Part shown: in pieces, positions 42,977-50,929 of the stretch
How positions within the stretch are numbered: the first letter of the stretch is position 1
Layout: every line of letters starts with the position of its first letter
Assembly (NCBI RefSeq): GCF_021545785.1
Contig: NZ_CP079801.1
Span: 2,910,001-2,974,000, forward strand
Source: Halopseudomonas maritima
Lineage (GTDB): Bacteria; Pseudomonadota; Gammaproteobacteria; Pseudomonadales; Pseudomonadaceae
Length of the DNA: 64,000 bases
Reading direction: 5' to 3'
Made by a program: the position numbers and the translations under genes
The notes under the pieces: model-generated
What the model was told of the DNA's origin: nothing
Database searches by the model: none
What the model saw: the letters and a program-made list of their open reading frames with translations, nothing else

Positions 42977-43671
42977 GCGCCGCTACACCTGATTTCTGGG
43001 TAGTTCTGCCCGCCGCCGGCGTCGGCGCGCGCATGCAGGCAGATCGCCCCAAGCAATACCTTCTCTGGGGTCAACGCACCCTGATTGAACACACACTGGC
43101 CTGCTTCCTGGACCAACCGGGGCTGCGCGGGTTGGTGGTTTCCCTGTCTGCTGATGATGGCTGGTGGCCAACGCTGCCCTGCGCCCGGGATGGGCGTATT
43201 GCCCGTGCTGTCGGTGGGCGCGAGCGCGCCGATTCGGTGCTCAACGGCCTTATCGCACTGCGTGAGCTGGGTGCGGCCGATGACGATTGGGTGCTGGTGC
43301 ACGATGCGGCCCGCCCCAATCTCACCGATGGCGACCTGCACAAGCTGCTGAGTACGCTGGCAAGTGATCCGGTCGGCGGCTTGCTGGCGGTACCGGTGCG
43401 CGACACCCTCAAGCAGATCGGCCCAGATGGGCGGGTTACGGCAACGCCGGACCGCAGCCAGTTCTGGCAGGCCTATACCCCGCAGATGTTTCGTCTCGGC
43501 CCCTTGCAGCAGGCGCTTAGCGCCGCGCTGGCAGCGGGTGCGCTGATTACCGATGAGGCTTCTGCCATGGAGTGGGCGGGGCAGGCGCCGTTGTTGGTTG
43601 AGGGGCGGGCTGATAATTTGAAGATTACTCGTCCTGAGGATCTGGAGTGGTTGCGTCAGCGGGATTGCTGA
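42973..43671 (+). CDS. ispD: 2-C-methyl-D-erythritol 4-phosphate cytidylyltransferase
   Basis: 232 residues. The CTP-binding VVLPAAGVGARMQADRPKQY (residues about 9-28) and VLVHDAARPNLT are diagnostic, as is the C-terminal DNLKITRPEDLEW. It makes CDP-methylerythritol, using the product of Dxr. In most pseudomonads and E. coli ispF follows, but here the coding block stops and a REP cluster begins. A short hairpin with a TTCCTT tail lies 9 bases after the stop. Confidence 0.96.
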   Translation: MSAATPDFWVVLPAAGVGARMQADRPKQYLLWGQRTLIEHTLACFLDQPGLRGLVVSLSADDGWWPTLPCARDGRIARAVGGRERADSVLNGLIALRELGAADDDWVLVHDAARPNLTDGDLHKLLSTLASDPVGGLLAVPVRDTLKQIGPDGRVTATPDRSQFWQAYTPQMFRLGPLQQALSAALAAGALITDEASAMEWAGQAPLLVEGRADNLKITRPEDLEWLRQRDC

Positions 43672-43679
43672 TCCTGCTT

Positions 43680-43703
43680 GCCAGCGATTGAGCTGGCTTC
43701 CTT
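43680..43703 (+). terminator. Weak terminator after ispD
   Basis: GCCAGC (43680-43685) pairs with GCTGGC (43692-43697) around GATTGA, followed by TTCCTT. Confidence 0.5.
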
Positions 43704-43723
43704 GCGTGGTATCGACGCCTTTC

Positions 43724-43747
43724 GGGCACAGCATGCTGTGCCCCTAC
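43724..43747 (-). repeat. REP element 1
   Basis: A 20-base perfect palindrome (43724-43743) with CTAC at its right foot, i.e. GTAG read on the minus strand. The GTAG foot next to a palindrome is the mark of REP sequences mobilised by RAYT transposases. Confidence 0.8.
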
Positions 43748-43778
43748 GCCAATCTCGCGAATCTGCGCTGGCCCCCTC

Positions 43779-43802
43779 GCAGGGACGCGATATATCGCGT
43801 CC
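43779..43802 (+). repeat. REP element 2
   Basis: A 20-base perfect palindrome (43783-43802, arms GGACGCGATA/TATCGCGTCC) with GCAG as left foot, one base from GTAG. It faces element 1 foot to foot. Confidence 0.75.
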
Positions 43803-43837
43803 GCACCCTCGCTCTACTCCGTGCATAACCGATGCAC

Positions 43838-43861
43838 GGCCACGGCATGCCGTGGCCCTAC
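43838..43861 (-). repeat. REP element 3
   Basis: A 20-base perfect palindrome (43838-43857, core CACGGCATGCCGTG) with CTAC right foot. Between it and element 4 lies another 8-base-pair hairpin (43865-43872 with 43880-43887). Confidence 0.8.
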
Positions 43862-43924
43862 GCCCGCAGGCGTCGGCACCGCCTGCGACCTCCTGTGCCA
43901 CGTATGCCCAAAGAACACCCACCC

Positions 43925-43948
43925 GTAGGGACGCGACATGTCGCGTCC
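43925..43948 (+). repeat. REP element 4
   Basis: A 20-base perfect palindrome (43929-43948, arms GGACGCGACA/TGTCGCGTCC) with GTAG left foot. It pairs foot to foot with element 3, making a second inverted REP pair. Confidence 0.8.
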
Positions 43949-44024
43949 GCAATAGACAATACCGCGTGCAGGCCACTCCTAGCGCCGTGATCGCAGACCG
44001 TTGGTCGTGCCTGTCTGTTTGCAA

Positions 44025-44053
44025 TTGACCGATACCATGTGAATAAATATGCT
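44025..44053 (+). promoter_or_regulatory. Promoter of imuA-imuB-dnaE2
   Basis: TTGACC (44025-44030), a 17-base spacer and TATGCT (44048-44053). The -10 overlaps the left end of the LexA box, as in tightly repressed SOS promoters. Confidence 0.75.
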
Positions 44054-44067
44054 GTACGTATATACAG
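44052..44067 (+). promoter_or_regulatory. LexA (SOS) box
   Basis: CTGTACGTATATACAG matches CTGT-N8-ACAG exactly and covers the predicted transcription start. DNA damage should therefore induce the cassette. Confidence 0.9.
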
Positions 44068-44085
44068 TGTTTTGCTGAGGTTTTC

Positions 44086-44697
44086 ATGGGCGCGGTGGTT
44101 GCACTTGATCGGTTGCTGGAGACGCGTCGTGTCTGGCGTGGGCGGCAGCGGAGTGAGCCGGTGGCTGAGCAGCCGACCGGGCATGCGGCGCTGGATGCGT
44201 TGTTGCCCGGTGGTGGCTGGCAGCTGGCGGCGCTGAACGAGATTCTGCTGGGCGCGCCCGGCAGTGGCGAATTGCAGTTGCTCTGGCCGCTGCTGGCGCG
44301 CTTGACCCAGGCGGGGGAGCGGGTGGTGCTGGTGGGGGCGCCGGCGATTCCCTTTGCGCCGGCCTGGCAGGCGGCGGGGGTGATGCTGGCACAGGTGTCG
44401 CTGCTGCAGGTCAGTGGTGCTGAGCGGCTATGGGCGGCAGAGCAGTGTCTGCGCTCGGGCAGCTGCGGCGCTGTGCTGTGCTGGCCGGAGCAGGTTGATG
44501 ACCGCGCCCTGCGGCGCTTGCAGGTGGCGGCTGACAGCGGCCAGACCCTGGCTTTTGTGCTGCGTGATCGGCGCGCTGCAGACAACCCGTCGCCAGCGCC
44601 CTTGAGGCTGCTGCAGGAGCGCCAGCCCAGGCAGTGGCGGGTGCTCAAGTGCCGGGGCGGGGTGGCGCCGGTGCGGTCTGTGCCGGTTTCGCTGTGA
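44086..44697 (+). CDS. imuA: Translesion synthesis accessory protein ImuA
   Basis: 203 residues of the ImuA (SulA/RecA-like) family. The segment GHAALDALLPGGGWQLAALNE and GAPGSGELQLLWPLLARL mirror the RecA core, but the Walker A lysine is missing, so ATP hydrolysis by the usual RecA site is doubtful. ImuA is needed for damage-induced mutagenesis together with ImuB and DnaE2, though its exact role is not settled. GAGG lies five bases before the ATG. The gap to imuB is seven bases. Confidence 0.92.
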   Translation: MGAVVALDRLLETRRVWRGRQRSEPVAEQPTGHAALDALLPGGGWQLAALNEILLGAPGSGELQLLWPLLARLTQAGERVVLVGAPAIPFAPAWQAAGVMLAQVSLLQVSGAERLWAAEQCLRSGSCGAVLCWPEQVDDRALRRLQVAADSGQTLAFVLRDRRAADNPSPAPLRLLQERQPRQWRVLKCRGGVAPVRSVPVSL

Positions 44698-44704
44698 GGC
44701 TGCC

Positions 44705-46114
44705 ATGCGCTGGCTTTGCATTCTCTTTCCCCAGTTGGCACTGGATGCGGTGCTACGCAGCCGTGACGATCCAACGGCGCCGTTGGCGCTGCTCAGCGGG
44801 CCGCCGCAGCGGCGTGTGTTGCAGGCAGTCAATGAGTCGGCGCGTGCACAGGGACTACGTTCGGGGCAGAGTCTGACCCAGGCACGGACGCTGCTGGAAT
44901 CCTTTGATACGGTTGAACACGACCCGGCGCAGACCGAGTATTGGCAGCAGTTTTTGGCCAGTTGGGCCTATGGTTTCAGCGGCCATGTGAGTTTGGATTT
45001 CCCGCGCACTCTGTTGCTGGAGGTGGCCTCCAGCCTGCGTCTGTTCGGCCCCTGGCCTGAGCTTGAACAACGCCTGCGCGCCGAGCTGCAGGCGCTGGGC
45101 TTTCAGCACCGGCTGGTGCTGGCGCCCAACCCCTTGGCAGCGCGGGTGCTGGCCAACGTGGCAGACGGTTTGGCGGTAGACGAGCTGGCGCTACCGGCCG
45201 AGCTGCAGCGTTTGCCGGTGGCGCGCAGTGGCCTGCCGGGCGAGCTAATTGAGAGCTTGCAGCGCATGGGCTTGCGCCGCCTGCAGCAGGTGCTGGAGCT
45301 ACCGCGTGACGGGCTGGCCAAGCGTTTTCCGCCGCAGTTGCTGGCACATCTTGATCAGTTGCAGGGGCATCATCCGCTGGCGCTGAGTTGTTATCAGCCA
45401 CCGGATCATTTTCGCCAGCGCATCGAGTTCAACTTTGATGTCGAGTCGAATACCTCGCTGCTGTTTCCGTTACGGCGTTTGATTGGCGATCTGGCGACCT
45501 TTCTGGCCGGGCGGGACTGTGGCGTGCAGCGCTTTGTGCTGCAACTGGAGCACCGCCGCCAGCCGGCCAGTGAGGTGTCGGTCGGTTTGTTGGGCGCAGA
45601 GCGTGACGGCGAGCGGCTGTTTGAATTGGCGCGGGGGCGGCTGGAGCGGTTGGAGCTTGCCGCACCGGTGCAGGCGCTGACCCTGCTGGCCGAGGACTTG
45701 CCGCGCTTTGTACCGGCCGCAGCAGAGCTGTTCAGTAACCGGCCACAGCAGTCGCAGAACTGGCTGCAGGTCTGTGAGCGACTGCGCGCGCGCCTGGGCG
45801 ACAAGGTAGTGCAGCCGCTGGCGGCGGTGGATGAACACCGCCCCGAGCGCAGTTGGTTGGCGCAGGAGCGGGGTGACGCCGCCGCGCGTCCGGCCGGGCC
45901 GCGCCCCGGCTGGCTGCTGGCCGAACCGGTACTGCTCAATGATCTGTTCCCGCGGGTGCTGGCCGGGCCGGAGCGGATTGAGTCCGGCTGGTGGGATGGC
46001 GACGACGTGCGGCGTGACTACTACCTGATTGAAACCCGCGACGGGCGCCGGGCCTGGGCTTTTCATGCTGCCGGGCACCCCGGCCCGTTCTGGGTGCATG
46101 GGTGGTTTGCATGA
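44705..46114 (+). CDS. imuB: Y-family polymerase-like protein ImuB
   Basis: 469 residues with the Y-family fold but without its active site: the first catalytic Asp is absent from [16 protein letters not shown], and the SIDE-type motif is replaced by [12 protein letters not shown]. The helix-hairpin-helix and little-finger regions are still recognisable ([20 protein letters not shown]). In the known system ImuB is a hub that binds the beta clamp, DnaE2 and ImuA. The C-terminal [15 protein letters not shown] is typical. The stop overlaps dnaE2 by four bases (ATGA). Confidence 0.93.
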   Translation: MRWLCILFPQLALDAVLRSRDDPTAPLALLSGPPQRRVLQAVNESARAQGLRSGQSLTQARTLLESFDTVEHDPAQTEYWQQFLASWAYGFSGHVSLDFPRTLLLEVASSLRLFGPWPELEQRLRAELQALGFQHRLVLAPNPLAARVLANVADGLAVDELALPAELQRLPVARSGLPGELIESLQRMGLRRLQQVLELPRDGLAKRFPPQLLAHLDQLQGHHPLALSCYQPPDHFRQRIEFNFDVESNTSLLFPLRRLIGDLATFLAGRDCGVQRFVLQLEHRRQPASEVSVGLLGAERDGERLFELARGRLERLELAAPVQALTLLAEDLPRFVPAAAELFSNRPQQSQNWLQVCERLRARLGDKVVQPLAAVDEHRPERSWLAQERGDAAARPAGPRPGWLLAEPVLLNDLFPRVLAGPERIESGWWDGDDVRRDYYLIETRDGRRAWAFHAAGHPGPFWVHGWFA

Positions 46115-49100
46115 GCACGGGCTACGCCGAGCTGCATTGTCTCTCCAACTTCAGCTTTCAGCGCGGGGCGTCCAGTGCGCAGGAGCTGTTTGCCCGCGCC
46201 CGCCAGCACGGCTATGACGCCTTGGCGATTACCGACGAGGCCAGCCTGGCCGGGATCGTCCGTGCCTGGCAGGCGGCGCATGAGTGCGGCCTGAAGCTGA
46301 TTGTCGGCAGTGAAATTCAGCTGGAGCACGGCCCCAAACTGGTATTGCTGGTCGAGAGTCTGACTGGCTATCAGCGCCTCTGCCGCTTGCTGACCCTGGC
46401 CCGCCGCCGAGCTGAAAAGGGCGAGTACTGTCTGCGGCTTGAGGATTTGGCCGACGGACTCGACGGTTTGCTGGGCCTTTGGCTGCCGCGCCACGGCCAG
46501 GATGAGGAGCACGGTCGGCAATTGCAGCAGCTGTTGCCAGGCCGGCTTTGGCTGACGGTCGAGCTGCACCGTGGGCCGGATGATGCGTGCAAGCTGGATC
46601 AGTTGCAGGGGCTGGCCGCGCGGCTCGGCTTGCCCAGCGTTGCGGCGGGAGATGTGCACATGCATGTGCGCGGACGGCGCGCACTGCAGGACACGCTGAC
46701 CGCGCTGCGTCATCACTGCACGGTCATGGAAGCGGGTAGCCGGCTGTTTGCCAATGGCGAGCGCCATTTGCGCAGCCTGTCGGCGCTGGCGGCGATCTAT
46801 CCGCCTGCGTTGCTTGAGGAAAGCCGCCGTATCGCCGCGCGTTGTCAGTTCGACATGAGTGAGCTGCGCTACCAGTATCCGCGTGAGCTGGTGCCGGAGG
46901 GGCATACGTCGTCCAGCTGGTTACGTGAGCTGACCTGGCGCGGTGCGGCCTGGCGTTGGCCAAACGGCGTCAGTGACAAGGTGCGAACGCAGCTGGAGCA
47001 CGAGCTGGCGCTGATTGCCGAGAAGGCCTACGACAGCTACTTTCTGACCGTGCAGGACATCGTCGCCTTTGCCCGCGAGCAGCAGATTCTCTGTCAGGGG
47101 CGCGGGTCTGCCGCCAACTCTGCCGTATGTTTTGCACTCGGCATTACCGAGCTTGATCCGTCGCGCAGCAACCTGCTGTTTGAACGCTTTATATCCCGTG
47201 AGCGTGACGAGCCACCGGATATCGATGTGGACTTTGAGCACGAGCGGCGTGAGGAGGTCATCCAGTACATCTTTCGCCGCTATGGCCGTGAACGCGCCGC
47301 GCTGACCGCGGTGGTCTCTCGTTATCTGTCGGCCGGTGCAGTACGTGATGTGGCGCGCGCGCTCGGGTTGCCGCAGGAGCAAATTGATCAGCTCGGGTGC
47401 TGCTGCAGTCGCTGGAGCAAGCAGCTGCCCAGCGCCGAGCGTCTGGCCGAGGCCGGATTCGACGTGAATAACCCCTGGCTGCATCGGGTACTGACGCTGG
47501 CTGGTGAGCTGATCGGCTTTCCCCGGCACCTGTCGCAGCATCCGGGTGGCTTTGTCATGTCCGATGCGCCGCTCGATACCCTGGTGCCGGTCGAGAACGC
47601 CAGCATGGCCGAACGCACGGTGATCCAGTGGGACAAGGACGACCTGGATGCGGTCGGCATGCTCAAGGTCGACGTGCTGGCGCTGGGCATGCTCAGCGCG
47701 CTGCGTCGCACCTTCGACCTGTTGCGGCGCCACCGTGGCCGGGATCTGACGCTGGCGAGCATTCCGCAGGATGATTTGCCGACCTACGAGATGATCAGCC
47801 GCGCCGATACCGTGGGTGTGTTTCAGATCGAGTCGCGGGCGCAGATGGCGATGCTGCCACGGTTGCGGCCACGCTGTTTCTATGACCTGGTGATTCAGGT
47901 CTCGATCGTGCGGCCCGGCCCGATTCAGGGCGACATGGTGCATCCCTTCCTGCGGCGCCGTAATAAAGAAGAAGCGGTCGACTATCCCTCACCTGAGCTG
48001 CGCAAGGTATTCGAGCGCACTCTGGGCGTGCCGCTGTTTCAGGAGCAGGTAATGGAGCTGGCGATTGTTGCCGCTGGCTACACACCGGGCGAGGCGGATG
48101 AACTGCGCCGCTCAATGGCCGCCTGGAAGCGCCACGGCGGGTTGGAGCACCACCGCCAGCGGCTGACCGAGGGCATGCTGGCGCGCGGCTACAGTCAGGC
48201 CTTCTCCGAGCGTATCTTCGAGCAGATCAAAGGCTTTGGCAGTTACGGCTTTCCCGAGTCCCACGCCGCCAGTTTTGCCTTGCTCAGCTATGCCAGTAGC
48301 TGGCTGAAGTGTCATGAGCCGGCGGCCTTTACCTGTGCACTGATCAACAGTTGGCCGATGGGTTTCTACAGCCCGGACCAGTTGCTGCAGGATGCGCGCC
48401 GCCACAAGATCGAGATTCGTCCGGTGGATGTGCGCTACAGCGACTGGGACTGCTCGCTGGAAGCGGTCGAGCAGGAGGGAGCGCAACCGGCCATTCGCCT
48501 TGGGTTGCGGCAGGTAAAAGGCCTGAATCGAAACGATGCCGAGCGGTTATTGCAGGCGCGCGCCCAGCAGCACTTTGTTGATGTCGCCGACCTGGCCCAG
48601 CGGGGCGGTTTTAGTAATCGTGCCCGTGCGCAACTGGCTGACGCAGGCGCGCTGCGCGGGCTGGCGGGTAATCGGTTTCGCGCACGTTGGGCCGTGGCCG
48701 GGGTTGAGCCGCAGTTGCCGCTCTTGCAGGCGCAGCATGACCAAACGGAAAGCCCGGCGGTGATCCCGCAGCCCTCGGTAGTGGAAGACATGGAGGCCGA
48801 CTACGCGAGCCTCGGCACCAGCATGGGCCCGCATCCGCTGGCCTTGCTGCGCGAGCAGCTGCGTGAGCTGGGTTGTCGCAGCTCACGTGAGCTACTGGCG
48901 TTGGCGCCGGATCAGTCGGTGCGGGTGGCTGGTCTGGTGATCGGCCGCCAGCGCCCGCAGACGGCGACCGGGGTGACTTTTGTCACCTTGGAAGACGAGT
49001 TTGGCATGGTCAATGTGATTGTCTGGAACGACTTGGCCGAGCGGCAGCGCGCGGTGCTGCGCGGCTCACGCCTGCTGGAGGTGCGCGGTCAATTTGAGGC

Positions 49101-49194
49101 GCGCGATGGTGTGCGTCATGTGATTGCCCGGCAGCTGCATGATCGGACCGGGTTGCTACAAAAACTGGATGTGCGCAGCCGGGACTACCATTGA
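46111..49194 (+). CDS. dnaE2: Error-prone DNA polymerase DnaE2 (ImuC)
   Basis: 1027 residues. In order: an N-terminal PHP domain ([18 protein letters not shown]), palm with [17 protein letters not shown] and the catalytic acids in [13 protein letters not shown], fingers, helix-hairpin-helix and an OB fold ([16 protein letters not shown]). Compared with DnaE at 32756 it is about 150 residues shorter and lacks the C-terminal tau-binding region, as known for DnaE2. It carries out lesion bypass in the SOS response. Start 46111 is chosen by overlap with the imuB stop. Confidence 0.96.
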   Translation: MSTGYAELHCLSNFSFQRGASSAQELFARARQHGYDALAITDEASLAGIVRAWQAAHECGLKLIVGSEIQLEHGPKLVLLVESLTGYQRLCRLLTLARRRAEKGEYCLRLEDLADGLDGLLGLWLPRHGQDEEHGRQLQQLLPGRLWLTVELHRGPDDACKLDQLQGLAARLGLPSVAAGDVHMHVRGRRALQDTLTALRHHCTVMEAGSRLFANGERHLRSLSALAAIYPPALLEESRRIAARCQFDMSELRYQYPRELVPEGHTSSSWLRELTWRGAAWRWPNGVSDKVRTQLEHELALIAEKAYDSYFLTVQDIVAFAREQQILCQGRGSAANSAVCFALGITELDPSRSNLLFERFISRERDEPPDIDVDFEHERREEVIQYIFRRYGRERAALTAVVSRYLSAGAVRDVARALGLPQEQIDQLGCCCSRWSKQLPSAERLAEAGFDVNNPWLHRVLTLAGELIGFPRHLSQHPGGFVMSDAPLDTLVPVENASMAERTVIQWDKDDLDAVGMLKVDVLALGMLSALRRTFDLLRRHRGRDLTLASIPQDDLPTYEMISRADTVGVFQIESRAQMAMLPRLRPRCFYDLVIQVSIVRPGPIQGDMVHPFLRRRNKEEAVDYPSPELRKVFERTLGVPLFQEQVMELAIVAAGYTPGEADELRRSMAAWKRHGGLEHHRQRLTEGMLARGYSQAFSERIFEQIKGFGSYGFPESHAASFALLSYASSWLKCHEPAAFTCALINSWPMGFYSPDQLLQDARRHKIEIRPVDVRYSDWDCSLEAVEQEGAQPAIRLGLRQVKGLNRNDAERLLQARAQQHFVDVADLAQRGGFSNRARAQLADAGALRGLAGNRFRARWAVAGVEPQLPLLQAQHDQTESPAVIPQPSVVEDMEADYASLGTSMGPHPLALLREQLRELGCRSSRELLALAPDQSVRVAGLVIGRQRPQTATGVTFVTLEDEFGMVNVIVWNDLAERQRAVLRGSRLLEVRGQFEARDGVRHVIARQLHDRTGLLQKLDVRSRDYH

Positions 49195-49229
49195 GCGTTT
49201 GTAGGCGTGGTGCTTCCTAAAGAGGTGTG

Positions 49230-49257
49230 CCCCGGTCACGGCATACCGTGACCGGGG
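49230..49257. terminator. Hairpin between convergent dnaE2 and aceF
   Basis: A 12-base-pair perfect stem (CCCCGGTCACGG with CCGTGACCGGGG) with CATA loop, seven bases before the aceF stop. T-runs are short on both sides. Its core differs by one base from that of REP element 3. Confidence 0.6.
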
Positions 49258-49263
49258 GCTTTG

Positions 49264-50919
49264 TTACAGCAGCATGGTCCGAATGTCCCCCAGCAACTCA
49301 CCCAGACGCTTGGTGAACTGCGCGGCCGCTGCGCCGTTGATGGCGCGGTGGTCGTAGGAGAGGGACAGCGGCAGCATCAGCTGCGGCTGGAAGCTGGCAC
49401 CATCCCAGACTGGCTGCATGGTGGCCTTGGAGACGCCAAGAATCGCCACTTCCGGGCTGTTGACGATCGGCGTGAAGTAGGTGCCGCCGATGTGGCCCAG
49501 GCTGGAAATGGTGAAGCAGGCGCCTTGCATGGCGTCGGCTCCGAGCTTCTTGTTGCGTGCCTTGTCGGCCAGCTCGGCCGCTTCGGCTGCCAGCTGCAGC
49601 AGGCTCTTCTTGTCGACATCACGGATAACCGGTACCAGCAGGCCGTCCGGGGTGTCTACGGCAAAGCCGATGTGCACGTACTTCTTCTGAATCAGCTGCT
49701 TGCCACTGGCTGCCAGCGAGACGTTGAAGTTCGGCTGCTCACGCAGCAGATGGGCACAGGCCTTGAGCAGGAAGGGCAGTACGGTCAGCTTGACGCCGGC
49801 TTTCTCGGCAGCCGCTTTCTGCTCCTTGCGGAAGGCTTCCAGCGCGCTGATATTGGCCAGATCGAACTGGGTGACGTGCGGCACGTTGAGCCAGCTGCGG
49901 TGCAGGTTGCTGGCGCCGACCTGCTGCAGGCGGGTCATGTTCACGGTCTCGACTTCGCCAAAGCGCGAGAAGTCGACCTCCGGCACCGCTGGGATACCGC
50001 TGCCACCGGTTGCGCCGGCAGGGGCTGCCTTGCGTTGCTGCATGACGGCCTGCACATGTTTCTGTACATCTTCCTTGAGGATGCGGTCACGCGGGCCGGT
50101 GGGTTTGACGTCGGTCAGGTCGATGCCGAACTCGCGTGCCAGCATGCGTACCGCCGGGCCGGCGTGTACCTTGGCGCCTTCGCGGCTCGGGCCGCCGACC
50201 GGCGGCGGGCTGGCGGGCTCTTCGCTTGCGGTGTCGCTGCTGGCAGCAGCCGGGGCCTGCTTGGCGTCGCTCTGCTTGTCTTGCTGCCCAGCGGGCTGCG
50301 ACTCTGCCTTGGTCTCGCCGTCGCCGCCACTGACCTGCATCTGCATGATCACATCGCCGGTTTTCACGTCTTGTTCCAGCTTGATGTCGATCGACTCGAT
50401 GACACCAGAGAAGGGCGCGGGCAGCTCCATGCTGGCCTTGTCAGACTCCAGCACCAGCAGCGACTGGTCAGCCTCGACCTGGTCGCCCTTGCTGACCAGA
50501 ATCTCGATCACGCGGGCGCTGTCGGTACCCAGGTCGGGCACCTTGACGGCTTCGCTGCGGCTACCCCCGCCAGCGGCCGGCTTTTGCTGCTCGGCGCTGG
50601 TGTCGGCTTTAGGCTCGGCGGGCTGCTCTGCCTTGCTCTCGGCTTTGGCAGGTTGCTTGCTGGTGTCGTCCTGCTTGGCTTGCTCGCCGCCTTCGACTTC
50701 CAGCTCGATCAGCGGGTCGCCTTCTTTCAGGCTGTCGCCCAGCTTGAACTTGATGGCTTTGACCGTGCCGGCCTTGGGCGACGGAATTTCCATGCTCGCC
50801 TTGTCAGACTCGACTACGGCCAGCGATTGTTCGGCTTCAACCTGGTCGCCTTCTTTGACCAGAATTTCAATGACCTCGCCTTCACCGCCGAGGTCGGGCA
50901 CCTTGATGAGTTCACTCAT
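49264..50919 (-). CDS. aceF: Pyruvate dehydrogenase E2, dihydrolipoyl acetyltransferase
   Basis: 551 residues. Two lipoyl domains carry the modifiable lysines Lys40 (VESDKASMEIP) and Lys161 (LESDKASMELP), separated by Ala/Glu/Lys/Pro-rich linkers. A peripheral-subunit-binding domain follows (VRMLAREFGIDLTDVKPTGP), then the catalytic acetyltransferase domain with the active His-Asp region SLSYDHRAINGAAAAQF near the C-terminus and the TML/L end. Two lipoyl domains match Pseudomonas, against three in E. coli. It transfers the acetyl group to CoA. aceE is 10 bases upstream in the same operon; no lpd gene follows. Confidence 0.97.
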   Translation of the reverse strand: MSELIKVPDLGGEGEVIEILVKEGDQVEAEQSLAVVESDKASMEIPSPKAGTVKAIKFKLGDSLKEGDPLIELEVEGGEQAKQDDTSKQPAKAESKAEQPAEPKADTSAEQQKPAAGGGSRSEAVKVPDLGTDSARVIEILVSKGDQVEADQSLLVLESDKASMELPAPFSGVIESIDIKLEQDVKTGDVIMQMQVSGGDGETKAESQPAGQQDKQSDAKQAPAAASSDTASEEPASPPPVGGPSREGAKVHAGPAVRMLAREFGIDLTDVKPTGPRDRILKEDVQKHVQAVMQQRKAAPAGATGGSGIPAVPEVDFSRFGEVETVNMTRLQQVGASNLHRSWLNVPHVTQFDLANISALEAFRKEQKAAAEKAGVKLTVLPFLLKACAHLLREQPNFNVSLAASGKQLIQKKYVHIGFAVDTPDGLLVPVIRDVDKKSLLQLAAEAAELADKARNKKLGADAMQGACFTISSLGHIGGTYFTPIVNSPEVAILGVSKATMQPVWDGASFQPQLMLPLSLSYDHRAINGAAAAQFTKRLGELLGDIRTMLL

Positions 50920-50929
50920 GGGGTTCTCC

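Larger units (their letters stand above)
43672..44085. other. Non-coding spacer with REP cluster and imuA control region
   Basis: This 414-base spacer has no gene. From left to right it holds a weak terminator (43680-43703), four REP-type palindromes (43724-43948), and the promoter with LexA box of imuA (44025-44067). It marks the join between the ispD block and the SOS cassette. Confidence 0.8.

Noticed and set aside
44705..46114. Active DinB/Pol IV polymerase
   Set aside because: The catalytic Asp and the SIDE-type Glu are missing; the gene order marks it as ImuB.
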